A DNA stretch of 64,000 nucleotides from Actinomadura luzonensis (GTDB taxonomy: Bacteria > Actinomycetota > Actinomycetes > Streptosporangiales > Streptosporangiaceae): assembly GCF_022664455.2 (NCBI RefSeq), contig NZ_JAKRKC020000001.1, forward strand, positions 992,001-1,056,000, in the 5' to 3' direction. The notes under the pieces are model-generated. The model saw nothing but the letters and a program-made list of their open reading frames with translations. It did not search any database and was not told where the DNA came from. Within the stretch, counting starts at the first letter, position 1; every line of letters starts with the position of its first letter. The position numbers and the translations under genes were made by a program. Below are positions 19,090 to 28,465 of this stretch, in pieces.

Positions 19090-21339
19090 TTACAGCACCA
19101 TCTTACGCTTCCTACGCCTTTGTACCGTGACAATGACCCAGAGACCCCCTAGGAGGGTAGCAACGGCGGACGTGGCGAGCACGGCTCCCAGACTTCCCTT
19201 CAACGGATTCACGGCGGCGGCCACCGGCTTCGGGTGACCGGTCGCGACCCGGAGCTCCAGCGGGAGGGGCACGCCGTTCCCGGCGACGGGCGGCGCGGCC
19301 GCCCTCGGCGACGGCACCCCCAGCGCCCCGCCCGCGCCGTACGGGCTCCCCTCGTCCCCCGGATTCACCGCGCCCGGCCCGAACGTACTCACCGCGTTCG
19401 GCCCGAACGTACTCACCGCGTTCGGCCCGAACGAGCTCGCCGCGCCCGGCCCGAACGGACCCGCCGCGCCCGGCCCGAACGGATTCGCCGCGCCCGGCCC
19501 GAGCGGCAGGGCGCCGCCGCCCGCGCCCGGCGCCACTCCGGACGCCTCCGGCAGCACCAGCCTCGGCAACCGCGGACTCACCTGCGCCGACGCCCCAGGC
19601 CCCACCGGCCCCGGCCCCGCCAGCCCCCCTCCCCGCTGCCCGACTCCAGCCTGCCCAAGCCCCGACTGCCCAACTCCGGCCTGCCCGAGCCCGGACTGCC
19701 CGAGCCCGGACTGCCGCCCAACTCCGGCCTGCCCAAGCCCGGACTGCCCGAGCCCCGACTGCCCGAGCCCGGACTGCCCGAGCCCGGACTGCCGCCCAAC
19801 TCCGGCCTGCCCAAGCCCGGGCTGCTGCCGGACCCCGGGCCGCCCCCCGAGCCCCGGCTGCCCAAGCCTCGGCCGCACGACTCCCGGCAGCCCCGGCATG
19901 GGCGCCTGCGGCGCGGCCTGCCCGGCCACCCCTGGCACGAGCCCCCGGGCACGCCCGCCCTGAGCCCCCGGGATCCCCGGCGCTGCCGGGGCCACCTGCG
20001 CAGCCGCCCCGGCCCGCTCACGCGCTCCCTGAGCCGCCCGCCCGGTCACACCGCCCCCGGCCCTCCCCTGCCTCCCAGGAGCGGCCTGCACCCCAGGCAC
20101 ACCCCGCCTCCCCGGGAGGGCCTGCGCCCCGGGAGCGGTCCGCGAGCCAGGGACCGGCTGCCTCCCAGGGGCGGCCTGCGCCCCAGCGACGGCCCGACTC
20201 CCAGGGGCCGCCTGCGCTCCAGGAGCGGCCTGCGCACGGGGCAGGGCTCCAGGAGCGGCCTGCGCACGGGGCAGGGCTCCAGGAGCGGCCTGCGCACGGG
20301 GCAGGGCTCCAGGAGCGGCCTGCGCGCGGGGCTGGGCTCCGGAACCTCCAGGGCCGAAGGGGCGCTGCGGGAGCGCCTGTGGCACCGGCCTCGAACCGCC
20401 GCCCGCCCGGCCCCCGACCGGCCCGCCACCGATGACCGCACGCCCGAACCGATCCGGCCGCGCGCCCCCCACCTGGGCCGCGCCCATCTGTCCCGCGCCC
20501 ACCTGGGCCGCGCCCACCTGTCCAGCGCCCACCTGGGCCGCGCCCGCCTGTCCAGCGCCCCGCCGCACCCGCCGCGCGGGCCGGGCCGGCGGCACGGCGT
20601 TCGTCCTGTCGGACAGGTGCCAGCGCCCCCCGTCGATCACCGTCGCGCTCTCACCGCCGCCCGCACCTTCCTGAGCCGCGGCGGCACCCCGGCCGTCGGC
20701 CCCCACGACAGGGGTGGTGACCGTGTTCTCCACCGTCTCTGCGCCCTCGTCCGACCCGGGACGGACCTTGGCGACGGCGGCCAGCACCACCTTGCCGGCC
20801 CCTTCCGGCGCCGTGAGGGTCACGTCCACCGAGCGCGGCCCCGCCGCCGCCTTCCCGAGCCGGCACACCCGCGCCTCGGGCAGCACCGTGGCGCCACCCC
20901 GCTCGACGGCCCCCGCCAGGGTGAGCGCCCGGCCGGCGAGCCGCGCCGCCCCCCGGTCCGCCGCCCCCCGCTCCGCCGTGCCCGCCGTGCCCGCCGCGAC
21001 CACCGCAGCGCCCTCAGACCGGCCCTCGTCCCCGCCCGCGCTCCCGGCCCACGGCCCCGCGGACGGTTCCGGCGCCACCGGCCCAGCGGCCGTGCACGTC
21101 ACGGCCGACAGCGCCGCCACCGGGCTGGCGGCCACGGCCACCCGCCCGCCCCCTCCGGCCATCCCGTTCACCCGGATGCGGAAGCGCTGCATGTCCCCGG
21201 TACGGAGCCACTTGCCCGCCCCGCCGTCCTCGGCCGCCCCCACCCGCTCCAGCACCAGCGACACGCCCGCCGCCGCCACCGGCACGGCAGGCGCCGCCGC
21301 CAGGATCACCACCCCGGCCAGCATCCAGCCCCGACGCAT
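19090..21339 (-). CDS. Hypothetical repeat-rich secreted protein with C-terminal membrane anchor
   Basis: A 749-residue protein. A signal peptide (MRRGWMLAGVVILAAAP...) is followed by a beta-rich N domain of about 200 residues that has two cysteines and includes VSLVLERVG and RFRIRVNGMAGG. About 430 residues of low-complexity repeats follow: QVGAGQVGAA, ALPRAQAAPG, GLGQSGLGQAGVG and FGPGAA/FGPNAVST units. The C terminus has a transmembrane helix and the basic tail RRRKRKMVL, so it is held in the membrane with the bulk outside. There is no LPXTG. The ATG at 21339, with GGGGGAG in front, is preferred over a longer frame to 21393. The Nudix gene lies 75 bases upstream. It might be a stalk-like surface or cell-wall-spanning protein; function is unknown. 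Confidence 0.65.
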   Translation of the reverse strand: MRRGWMLAGVVILAAAPAVPVAAAGVSLVLERVGAAEDGGAGKWLRTGDMQRFRIRVNGMAGGGGRVAVAASPVAALSAVTCTAAGPVAPEPSAGPWAGSAGGDEGRSEGAAVVAAGTAGTAERGAADRGAARLAGRALTLAGAVERGGATVLPEARVCRLGKAAAGPRSVDVTLTAPEGAGKVVLAAVAKVRPGSDEGAETVENTVTTPVVGADGRGAAAAQEGAGGGESATVIDGGRWHLSDRTNAVPPARPARRVRRGAGQAGAAQVGAGQVGAAQVGAGQMGAAQVGGARPDRFGRAVIGGGPVGGRAGGGSRPVPQALPQRPFGPGGSGAQPRAQAAPGALPRAQAAPGALPRAQAAPGALPRAQAAPGAQAAPGSRAVAGAQAAPGRQPVPGSRTAPGAQALPGRRGVPGVQAAPGRQGRAGGGVTGRAAQGARERAGAAAQVAPAAPGIPGAQGGRARGLVPGVAGQAAPQAPMPGLPGVVRPRLGQPGLGGRPGVRQQPGLGQAGVGRQSGLGQSGLGQSGLGQSGLGQAGVGRQSGLGQSGLGQAGVGQSGLGQAGVGQRGGGLAGPGPVGPGASAQVSPRLPRLVLPEASGVAPGAGGGALPLGPGAANPFGPGAAGPFGPGAASSFGPNAVSTFGPNAVSTFGPGAVNPGDEGSPYGAGGALGVPSPRAAAPPVAGNGVPLPLELRVATGHPKPVAAAVNPLKGSLGAVLATSAVATLLGGLWVIVTVQRRRKRKMVL
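19376..19500 (-). repeat. 24-base tandem repeats encoding FGPxAxxx units
   Basis: About five degenerate copies of a 24-base unit within the repeat-rich protein gene, encoding the series GPGAANPF, GPGAAGPF, GPNAVSTF. Neighbouring copies are near-identical, which suggests recent slippage expansion. Confidence 0.7.
19636..19826 (-). repeat. 15-base tandem repeats (GLGQS/GLGQAGVG units) with a larger internal duplication
   Basis: CCCGAGCCCGGACTG-type 15-base units run through the gene. In addition, a segment of roughly 50 bases including the GCCGCCCAACTCCGG part is present twice. The translated pattern is SGLGQ and AGVGQ/R repeats. Confidence 0.7.
20221..20340 (-). repeat. Four 30-base tandem repeats encoding ALPRAQAAPG
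   Basis: Units begin exactly at 20221, 20251, 20281 and 20311. The first three are identical and the fourth differs at two bases. There are no spacers and the frame is kept, so this is a coding minisatellite and not a CRISPR array. Confidence 0.85.
20465..20565 (-). repeat. 30-base tandem repeats encoding QVGAGQVGAA-type units
   Basis: About three copies of a GC-rich 30-base unit (GCCCACCTGGGCCGC, then a CTGTCC variant) in the same gene, translated as AAQVGAGQVG. Copy number is likely to vary between strains. Confidence 0.65.
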
Positions 21340-21414
21340 CACGCCAACTCCCCCGCTGCGACAGATCACCCGTAAATCACGCCTAGTAACCATTGTGTCA
21401 CAGAGAGGGACGTC

Positions 21415-21810
21415 TTAATCAGCCAGGAGGATGCTCTCCACGGTCTTCATGATGGGCAGGTCGGCCCCGAGCCACTCGACGTCGTAGTACTCGCCCGGCC
21501 CCAGCCACCGGAGCTCCAGGTGCTCCCGGGGCTCGGGCGTGCCGGAGGCGAGCGTGGCGAGCCAGACCCGCATCACGTACCCGGCCGACAGCGGCCAGTC
21601 GCCGCCGACCCGCTCACCCACCGTGACCTCGACGCCCAGCTCCTCGCGGCACTCCCGGACCAGCGCCTCCGCCTCGCTCTCCCCCGGGTCCACCTTCCCC
21701 CCGGGGAACTCCCACCCGCCGGCCAGCGCGGGGGGCTCGGCCCGCTGGGCGGCCAGCACCCGGCCGCCCGAGTCGACGATCACCGCCGCCACGACCACGA
21801 TCACGCTCAT
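21415..21810 (-). CDS. Nudix (MutT-like) pyrophosphohydrolase
   Basis: A 131-residue enzyme of the MutT type. Its Nudix box is complete: [24 protein letters not shown] (G-x5-E-x7-REUxEExGU) at about residues 35-57. Members hydrolyse nucleoside diphosphate-X compounds such as 8-oxo-dGTP; the exact substrate is unknown. The ATG at 21810 with GAGGAG upstream is chosen, since the 25-codon extension to 21885 overlaps the upstream gene and is not conserved-looking. It lies 31 bases after the peptidoglycan hydrolase gene, so it may be the last gene of the Tcp-like operon. Confidence 0.88.
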   Translation of the reverse strand: MSVIVVVAAVIVDSGGRVLAAQRAEPPALAGGWEFPGGKVDPGESEAEALVRECREELGVEVTVGERVGGDWPLSAGYVMRVWLATLASGTPEPREHLELRWLGPGEYYDVEWLGADLPIMKTVESILLAD

Positions 21811-21841
21811 GCGCCGCGGCTCCTCATCAACGTCGTTCGCC

Positions 21842-22936
21842 TCACAGGGTGGGATTCTGCAGCTTCTTGAGCTGTTCGAGCACATCGGGGTTCTGCAGGG
21901 GACGGGTGAAGCCGACCCGGTTGGTACGCGCCGAGTAGCTGGTCACCTTGATCGGACCGCACCGCGTGCACCGGGCCTCCAGCATCTTCCCCTTGGAGAC
22001 GACCAGCCCGACGTGCCCCGGGTTGTTCGCCGAGGTGCCCGGCCCGGCGTTGAAGAACACCAGGTCGCCGGGCTGTTCCTGGCCTTCTAAAACACGCGCC
22101 CCGAACGGCCACTGCCCGAACGTGGTGCGCGGGATCTGCAGCCCCGCCGACCGGTACGCGGCGTAGATCACGCCCGAGCAGTCGAAGGCGTCCGGCCCGG
22201 TGCCGCCCCACAGGTACGGCTTGCCGCGCTGCGCCAGCGCGTACTGCAGGATCTTGGCGACGACGGTGGTCGGCGCGGCGTCGATCAGCGGCTCGTCGCA
22301 CTCCGGCTCGGCCTGCGGCGGCACCTTGACGTCGCCGGACTTGGCGTACTTCCTGGCGATCTCCTCGACCTGGTCCACGTACCACCAGGCGCGGTTGTAG
22401 ACGAACAGCGCCTGCCGCACGTTCTCCGGCGCGCCGTTGCGCTTGAGCATGCGGGCCGCGCCGAGGATGGCGTCGGCGGGGTTGTAGACGTCGCCGATGC
22501 CGTCGCCGTCGCCGTCGGAGGCGTAGCCGGTGAACGGGGTGTTCACCGGCACCCGGGCCTTGCCGCCCCAGGTGGAGATGAGGAACTGCATCGGCCCGGC
22601 CGCGCCCGCGGAGTTGGTGCCGCTCTGGACGCCGGGCAGCGTGGAGCGGCCGTGGTCGGTCTCGCGTTTGCCGACGGCGGCCAGGATGTTCCACTGGACG
22701 CCGATCTCCTTGCCGTACTCCTTGTAGTACTTCAGGTAGTCGGCGGGGATGTCGGAGGCGCCGGTGTCGGAGACCTCCTCGACCTGCTTCTGGTCGTCGC
22801 AGTCGATCGAGGTGCGGCCGTCGCTCAGGAACGAGGGCATCGACATCAGCAGCATCGGCGAGACGATGACCGCCACCAGCAGGAGCGCCCCGGCCAGCCC
22901 GAGCAGGAGGGCGAGGCGCGTGCGCGAGAGGTTCAC
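21842..22936 (-). CDS. Lytic transglycosylase / NlpC-P60 endopeptidase, TcpG-like
   Basis: A 364-residue two-domain peptidoglycan hydrolase. The transmembrane anchor is at about 8-32. The SLT-type domain is at about 75-190 (catalytic Glu in [10 protein letters not shown], then [11 protein letters not shown]). The NlpC/P60 domain is at about 228-345, with catalytic Cys in [17 protein letters not shown] and His in PGHVGLVV. This pairing is typical of the hydrolase in Tcp/Tn916-type conjugation systems, where it opens the wall for the channel. GTG overlaps the stop of the preceding gene (GTGA). Confidence 0.9.
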   Translation of the reverse strand: MNLSRTRLALLLGLAGALLLVAVIVSPMLLMSMPSFLSDGRTSIDCDDQKQVEEVSDTGASDIPADYLKYYKEYGKEIGVQWNILAAVGKRETDHGRSTLPGVQSGTNSAGAAGPMQFLISTWGGKARVPVNTPFTGYASDGDGDGIGDVYNPADAILGAARMLKRNGAPENVRQALFVYNRAWWYVDQVEEIARKYAKSGDVKVPPQAEPECDEPLIDAAPTTVVAKILQYALAQRGKPYLWGGTGPDAFDCSGVIYAAYRSAGLQIPRTTFGQWPFGARVLEGQEQPGDLVFFNAGPGTSANNPGHVGLVVSKGKMLEARCTRCGPIKVTSYSARTNRVGFTRPLQNPDVLEQLKKLQNPTL

Positions 22937-23553
22937 CCTGTGTCACCGTCCTGGCCCTCGCCGGCGGGCATGATGTCGAAGATGCGCCAGTCGTTGCCGT
23001 CCTCGCTGACGGTGACCGCGTACTCCTCGGTGAGCCGCTTGTCGCCGCTCCTGGCCGTGACCTGCCGGGTGCCGGTCACGACGAAGATGATGGAGTCCTT
23101 GCCGACCTGCCGGATCTCCTTCAGCTTGGCCGTGGCCTGGGAGACGATCTCGTCGTCGCGGTTCTGCTCGACGGTGCCGGCGGAGGTGAGCGTGCGTTCC
23201 AGCAGGTTGCCGAGCTCGGGCGTCGCGTACGCCTTGAGCCGGGCCGCGTACGCCGCCGGGTCCTCGTCGTAGCGGAAGGTGCCGTACGCGGCGGTGAACC
23301 GTTCGGCGAGGTCCGCCGCCGCGGCGAGCTGTTCCTTCTTCATCGGCAGGTAGCTGTAGACGTCGAACGGCGCGTCGCTCGCGGTCGCCAGTGGCGTCGG
23401 CGTCGCGATGGCGACCCGGGTCGGCTGCGCGGCCTGCGCCGCCTGCTCGGGCGGATCCTCCCAGTCCGCCCACATCAGGTAGACGCCGACCGCGGCGATG
23501 ACCACGACAATGGCGGCGAAGGCGGCTCCCCGCCTGTCACCTGGCTGCGCCAT
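22933..23553 (-). CDS. Conjugal-transfer-like VirB8/TcpC-type membrane protein
   Basis: A 206-residue bitopic protein. It has a short cytoplasmic head, a transmembrane helix at about 11-29 (FAAIVVVIAAVGVYLMW) and an extracytoplasmic domain of about 150 residues. That domain has an NTF2-like look (LAERFTAAYGTFRYDEDPAAYAARLKAYATPEL...), as in VirB8/TcpC scaffold proteins. The ATG at 23553, with AAGGACGGAAG in front, lies 13 bases after the stop of the VirB6-like frame. It probably forms part of the inner-membrane scaffold. Confidence 0.75.
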   Translation of the reverse strand: MAQPGDRRGAAFAAIVVVIAAVGVYLMWADWEDPPEQAAQAAQPTRVAIATPTPLATASDAPFDVYSYLPMKKEQLAAAADLAERFTAAYGTFRYDEDPAAYAARLKAYATPELGNLLERTLTSAGTVEQNRDDEIVSQATAKLKEIRQVGKDSIIFVVTGTRQVTARSGDKRLTEEYAVTVSEDGNDWRIFDIMPAGEGQDGDTG

Positions 23554-23566
23554 CTTCCGTCCTTGT

Positions 23567-24305
23567 TCAATCCTTGTCGGGGCTGTTCGGCTTGAGCCAG
23601 AACGGCACGGACGTCTCCTCCGAGCCGCCGCTCCGGCCGCTGCTCCGCAGCCACAGAGGCGGAGCCTCGGACGCGCGCGAGGACGGCTCGTCGGAGCCGC
23701 CGAAGATCCGCGAGCCGCCGCCGGAGGAACGCGGCGACCCGCCCGGCGAACGCGAACCGCCGGCCGGCCTGGCCCCGTTGCGGGAGCCGCCGCCGAACAG
23801 GCCGCCGCCACCGCCCGAGCCGCCCGAGCCGCCGGAACCGCCCGAGCCGCCGCCGAACAGGCTGCCTCCGGAGCCGCGCGACCGCGTGCCGCCGCCGCCC
23901 GAGCCCGGCGACCCGCCGAACCTGGAGCTGCGGGAGGAGCCGTTGCGCGAGCCGCCCGACGAGCCGCCGCGCGAGGCCCAGCCGCCGCCCGACCCGCCGC
24001 CGAACCAGCCGCCGCCCGACCCGCCGGAGCCGCCCGACCCACCGGAACCGCCGGAACCGCCGGACGAGCCGCCCGCCGCGGACGCCGCCCCGGCCGCCCT
24101 GGCAGGCCGCCCTGCCGCCCGTCCGCGGGCCGGCGCCGCCCACCAGGGCCCTGCCGCGCCGCCGGTGCGGGACCGCCCGCGCCCGGCTACGGGCCGCGCC
24201 GCCCAGGTTGAGCGGGGCGCGGTGCCCCGGCGCGGCTCCAGCGGCGCCCGCGCGCCCGCCTTGCCCTGGGCGTCGGTGTCGAGCGGCGCCGCCGTGGCGG
24301 GATGC
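23567..24305 (-). pseudogene. Frame-shifted 3' part of the VirB6/TcpH-like gene
   Basis: This frame picks up where the upstream one becomes meaningless (after RAEEGDGTAAGTR) and reads ATAAPLDTDAQGKAGARAPLE. A long Gly/Ser low-complexity tail with repeated SGGSGG and FGGGS follows, ending in PFWLKPNSPDKD at 23567. The stop lies 13 bases before the next operon gene, exactly where the preceding gene should end. The change between frames corresponds to one missing base in this sequence or a -1 slip. Confidence 0.6.
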
Positions 24306-25944
24306 GGGTGCCGGCGGCCGTGCCGTCGCCCTCCTCGGCCCGTACGCGCGCCTGCCCGGCCGCCGAGGCCACCGCGGCGCCGGCCGCGCCCGCGCCGCTG
24401 GCCGCGCCGGCCGCCCGGATGAGCGGTTCGGCCTTGCGCAGCCCCCAGCGGCCGATGCGGGCCGAGGCGACCGGCGGCAGCATCGCCGCCGAGCGCTCCA
24501 GCACCGACGAGCTGGCGGCCTCGCCCAGCATGCGGGTGGCGACCGTGTGCCCGTTCATCGAGGCGAACAGGTGCTGGAACGGACGCCGGTAGAAGAACAC
24601 CGCGATCGTCAGCAGCGCCATGAACAGCACCTGCATGCCCCACGGCATGGCGGTCGAGATGATCAGCGCGTACCCGTACACGAGCACGCTGAGCACGAGC
24701 GTCAGCACGGCCTGCCGGAGCAGCGTGCCGACCAGCATCTCCACCCAGCGCATGGCGATGATGCGGCCGCTGCCCGGATGCACGCCGATGAGCAGGAACA
24801 CCGGGCCGAGGATCAGCAGCAGCAGGAAGCCCACCTTGAGCACCAGCAGCGAGACCGCCACCAGGAAGATGAGCAGCCCGGCCACGATGGCGGCGATGAA
24901 CGCGCCGACCGCCACGCCGAGCCGGTTGGACCAGTCGCGGCCGGAGAAGACCGTGTAGCGGGGGTCGTTGCGCAGCTTGTCGGCCAGCGAGGCGTACTCC
25001 TGCTGCCGCGCGCCCACGTCGGGGGCCGGCTGCCCGGCCACGGCGGGCGGGATCGACTGCATCTCCAGCACCTTGCGGCCCCAGTCGCGCACGATCGGCT
25101 GCTGCGGGTCGGCGGTGCCGAACAGGCCCACCAGCCACGGCTTGCAGACCAGCGTGGACCACAGCGCGTCGGCGTTCTGGTCGATGCCCGGCGTGCCGAC
25201 CTGGCCGTAGCCGCCCGGCTTGACCACGGCGGCGCTCTGGCCGGGCGGCGGCAGGCAGGAGGCCCCGCCCGCGCCGGGCAGGCCGGAGAAGGCCGAGTTG
25301 ACGACCTCGCCGGTCTTGTCGGTGACGACCTTGCCGAGCCCGGTGAAGTCGCCGGGACGGCTGAAGAACCAGGTGGCGACGGTGACCGCGAGCACCATCC
25401 AGATGACGCCCTCGGCGGTCGTCGTGGCGCGCTTGCGGATCAGCCCGTACCAGGCCAGCCAGATCGCGCCGAGGATCACGATCGGCCGCAGGAACGGCCA
25501 GTACATGGCGTTGGCCAGGTTCGTGACGATGTCATCGACGACGTCCTTGATGGCCTGCAGCGGCCCCTCGGTGGCGGCCGCCTGGTACGTGGTGATCGTC
25601 AGCCGGTCGACGGCCTTGGCGGCGGTGAAGATGCCGTTGGCCCACATGTTGCCGAGCACCGCGACGTAGTCGCCGCAGCCCAGCTCGTGCGTGTGCCAGA
25701 ACTGGCCGCTCATGCCGAACTGGGTGTAGTTGGTGGTCGGCGCCTGCTGGGGGCCGGCCGGCGCCGGGGCCTGCATGAGCCCGTCGGTGCCGCCGCCCAC
25801 CACTTCGGGCGTGAGCGGCCCGGACAGGTCACAGGGCGCCGCGGCGGCCGGCGCGGACAGCCCGCCCACGACCAGCGGCACCACGAGGATGCCGGTGACC
25901 AGCGCGAGTGCCAGCGCGAGTCGTCGGGATAGCCGGATCTTCAT
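24187..25944 (-). CDS. VirB6/TcpH-like polytopic membrane protein (C-terminus shifted to another frame)
   Basis: The open frame gives 585 residues: signal sequence (1-36, ending APAAAA), a periplasmic stretch, then several hydrophobic segments (about 152-168, 178-194, 345-385, 395-415, 435-455, 460-478), as in TrbL/VirB6/TcpH channel proteins. The last 40-50 residues of this frame turn into an Arg/Pro-rich run with no family look. A sensible Gly/Ser-rich C terminus instead continues one frame over to 23567. So the true gene is probably 23567..25944 with a one-base frameshift near 24290-24310. ATG overlaps the stop of the ATPase gene (ATGA). Confidence 0.7.
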   Translation of the reverse strand: MKIRLSRRLALALALVTGILVVPLVVGGLSAPAAAAPCDLSGPLTPEVVGGGTDGLMQAPAPAGPQQAPTTNYTQFGMSGQFWHTHELGCGDYVAVLGNMWANGIFTAAKAVDRLTITTYQAAATEGPLQAIKDVVDDIVTNLANAMYWPFLRPIVILGAIWLAWYGLIRKRATTTAEGVIWMVLAVTVATWFFSRPGDFTGLGKVVTDKTGEVVNSAFSGLPGAGGASCLPPPGQSAAVVKPGGYGQVGTPGIDQNADALWSTLVCKPWLVGLFGTADPQQPIVRDWGRKVLEMQSIPPAVAGQPAPDVGARQQEYASLADKLRNDPRYTVFSGRDWSNRLGVAVGAFIAAIVAGLLIFLVAVSLLVLKVGFLLLLILGPVFLLIGVHPGSGRIIAMRWVEMLVGTLLRQAVLTLVLSVLVYGYALIISTAMPWGMQVLFMALLTIAVFFYRRPFQHLFASMNGHTVATRMLGEAASSSVLERSAAMLPPVASARIGRWGLRKAEPLIRAAGAASGAGAAGAAVASAAGQARVRAEEGDGTAAGTRIPPRRRRSTPTPRARRARGRRWSRAGAPRPAQPGRRGP

Positions 25945-28418
25945 GACCGTACCTCCTGCGGCCTGCCCACGCCCCCTTGAAGATCATCATGCCCGTCGCG
26001 ATCGGGTTTGTCGTGTGTCGGGTTCGTGTCGAGCCAGCGGAGAAGCTCCTCGGAGATCAGGTCTACTCCGATGCGGCCTGCCCTGCCATCCAGATCGCGG
26101 AAAATGCATTCCCCGTTGCCGAGCGAGCGCAGCACGGCCTTGTGCTCCTCCGACGCCTCCACCCCGAGCAGGGACATGACGTGGTCCACCTCCACCCGTT
26201 CCGTGGACCGGAACGCGAAGACCGACGACAGGCAGTTGGTCACCTGCTCGTTCAGCAGGTCGCCCGCGTTCTGCGAGACCAGCACGAGCGCGGTGTTGCG
26301 GGAGCGGCCCATCCGGCTGACCTCGGGCACCAGCTTGGCGCCCTCGGGCGTGGAGGTGATCGCCCACGCCTCGTCCAGGAAGATCGCCTTGGGGGCGCGC
26401 CGGTCGAGGCCGTTCATCAGCCTGCGCGCGAACTGTGACACCAGGTAGAGCAACGCCACCGACAGGCGCTGCTCGTAGGAGTAGTCCTCCCGGCTCGTGG
26501 CCACGTCGGGCAGCGTGAGGCCGCCCAGCGTGAACACTGTCGTCCACCCCTCGCTGTCGATCTGGTCGCCACCGGACGGGTCGAAGCAGAGCCGGGCCAG
26601 GTGCATCTCCGACATGGAGCGCAGCACCGCGCCCAGGTTCTTCGAGGCCGCGTCGTCGGCCTGCTCCAGGAAGTCGACGACCTTGCCGAGCGACGGGTCG
26701 GGCTGGTTGGAGACCGCGGCCACCGCCTGGATCATCGCCGACTCGCGCTCCTCCGACATGCGCGGCAGCAGCAGCCGCAGCGTCTCGGTGGCCATGGTCT
26801 TCTTCGCCGCGATGTCGTCGCCGAACGAGAACGGGTCCAGCAGGCCCGGCGCCGCCGAGCCGAGCGGGATGATGCGCGCCTTGCGCCCGCGCTTCTCCAG
26901 CAGCCGCACCAGAGACTCGGCGTCGCCCTTCGGGTCGATGACCGCGACCGTCACACCGCGCAGCGCCATCTGGTAGATCATCAGCAGCGCGAGCGTGGTC
27001 TTGCCGCCGCCCGGCTCGCCCGTGACCGCGATGGCCGTCGGCCGGTTGCGGGTGGCCGCCACCAGCGGGTCGAAGTGCACGATGCTGCGGGCCCGGCCGA
27101 TGGTCTCGCCGATGTACGGGCCCAGCCAGCCCTCGCTGCCCTCCCCCAGCCGGTCGCCGAGGTCGACGGTGGCCGTGGCCATGCCGCCCGCGATCGTGCG
27201 CAGCGGCTGCCGCTGCGCGTAGGCGTTGACCCGGACCTTCTCGCCCGGCAACGACTCGCAGAACAGCGAGAACTGGTCGCCGGTCGAGTTGACCACGTCG
27301 ATGCCCATGTCGCGGTAGTGCTCGACCACCGCCTCCACCCGCTGCACGCAGATGTCCTCGGTCGGGGCCGAGACGATCAGGCGGTGCCAGCCGTAGACGA
27401 ACGGCAGGCGCTCCTTGGTGATGCCGTGCTCCAGCATGCGGGCCGCGTCGATCTGCTCGGCCAGCGCCAGCGGCGCCTCCGCGCCGGCCTCACGGATGTG
27501 GTGGTCCATGTCGCGGGCGTGCGCCAGCTTGCGGGCCACGTCCTTGGACGCCTTGACCGGCGGGATCAGCCGCATCCTGGAAGAGACCTCCACCGGGAAC
27601 GGGAGCTGGTCGGCGAAGTGCAGCCACGGCTCGCCGTCCGGGAACGGCATGAGATCGGGGAAGCGGGCGAACGACAGGTGGGCCACGTACGAGTCGCCCT
27701 GCGGCTGCACGATCCGCAGCAGGCTCCTGCCGTTGTGGATCTCGCCCTCGACCAGCGACTCGATCTCGCCCCTGCCCCACCGCCTGCGCGGGCTCGCCGA
27801 CGGCGGCGCGTCACCCGACGCGCCCGCCGCCGCGTGCTGGAACAACCACGCCACCTCGACGGAGGTGGCGTGCCGGGCGTACAGCGCGCTCGACGCCAGC
27901 GCCCGGCCGAGCCGCTCCGCCTGCTCCGTCCAGCGGCCGATCTCGCTGTCGGGGACGTGGTCGTCGGTCATGCCGAGTGACTTCTCGGTGCGCTGGTAGA
28001 AGCCGAGGAGCTGGGCCAGCACGCCGCTGCCGAGCTGCTTGCCGCGCGGGCCCAGGCGGACGCCGAGATAGACCTCCTTCGTCCAGAAGTCCTTCGCCCA
28101 GACGTGGCGGTACATCTCCTCCAGGTAGTCGCGCCAGCCGGGGCCCTCGTCGGAGGTGGCGTTGAGCGCCATCGCCCACTCGGCCGCCGGGTACGTGCGG
28201 TGCGCCACCCGCAGATGAACCTCGGCGTCGGGCATCCGGATCGCGGCCAGCGCGATCGTGATGTTGGTGGCCAGAGCCTCGCGCTCGTCAGGGGTGACGA
28301 ACTCGTAGCTGACCGTCGGGAGGCGGAAGTACGCCCATGCGCAGGTGTCTGTGAGCAGGATGCGGTCGTCGAAGTAGCGGACCGCGAGGCGCTGGTGCGC
28401 TCGGGACGCCCTGCTCAT
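25941..28418 (-). CDS. VirB4/TcpF-like conjugation ATPase
   Basis: A protein of about 825 residues. The N-terminal half (1-430) has the docking fold of this family; it is followed by a AAA+/RecA-type motor. Walker A GEPGGGKTT is near residue 470, Walker B IFLDEAW near 680, and a VLVSQNAGDLL sensor segment follows. It would power assembly or substrate transport at the inner membrane. The ATG at 28418 with GAGGGGG in front is preferred over an ATG six codons upstream (28436). It is translationally coupled to the VirB6-like gene by ATGA. All catalytic motifs are intact, so the machine is likely functional. Confidence 0.9.
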   Translation of the reverse strand: MSRASRAHQRLAVRYFDDRILLTDTCAWAYFRLPTVSYEFVTPDEREALATNITIALAAIRMPDAEVHLRVAHRTYPAAEWAMALNATSDEGPGWRDYLEEMYRHVWAKDFWTKEVYLGVRLGPRGKQLGSGVLAQLLGFYQRTEKSLGMTDDHVPDSEIGRWTEQAERLGRALASSALYARHATSVEVAWLFQHAAAGASGDAPPSASPRRRWGRGEIESLVEGEIHNGRSLLRIVQPQGDSYVAHLSFARFPDLMPFPDGEPWLHFADQLPFPVEVSSRMRLIPPVKASKDVARKLAHARDMDHHIREAGAEAPLALAEQIDAARMLEHGITKERLPFVYGWHRLIVSAPTEDICVQRVEAVVEHYRDMGIDVVNSTGDQFSLFCESLPGEKVRVNAYAQRQPLRTIAGGMATATVDLGDRLGEGSEGWLGPYIGETIGRARSIVHFDPLVAATRNRPTAIAVTGEPGGGKTTLALLMIYQMALRGVTVAVIDPKGDAESLVRLLEKRGRKARIIPLGSAAPGLLDPFSFGDDIAAKKTMATETLRLLLPRMSEERESAMIQAVAAVSNQPDPSLGKVVDFLEQADDAASKNLGAVLRSMSEMHLARLCFDPSGGDQIDSEGWTTVFTLGGLTLPDVATSREDYSYEQRLSVALLYLVSQFARRLMNGLDRRAPKAIFLDEAWAITSTPEGAKLVPEVSRMGRSRNTALVLVSQNAGDLLNEQVTNCLSSVFAFRSTERVEVDHVMSLLGVEASEEHKAVLRSLGNGECIFRDLDGRAGRIGVDLISEELLRWLDTNPTHDKPDRDGHDDLQGGVGRPQEVRS

Positions 28419-28465
28419 GCCGCCCCCTCGGCGCATGAACGGGCCAGGCCTGCTCGCTTGTTCAC

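Noticed and set aside
20221..20340. Regular 30-base repeats resembling a CRISPR array
   Set aside because: Units abut with no spacers, stay in frame and encode ALPRAQAAPG inside a larger gene; no cas genes are near.
19234..21375. Long plus-strand Arg/Pro/Gly-rich frame opposite the repeat-rich protein
   Set aside because: Composition is the mirror of the minus-strand repeats; no start signal, no domain; the minus strand has a signal peptide and membrane anchor.
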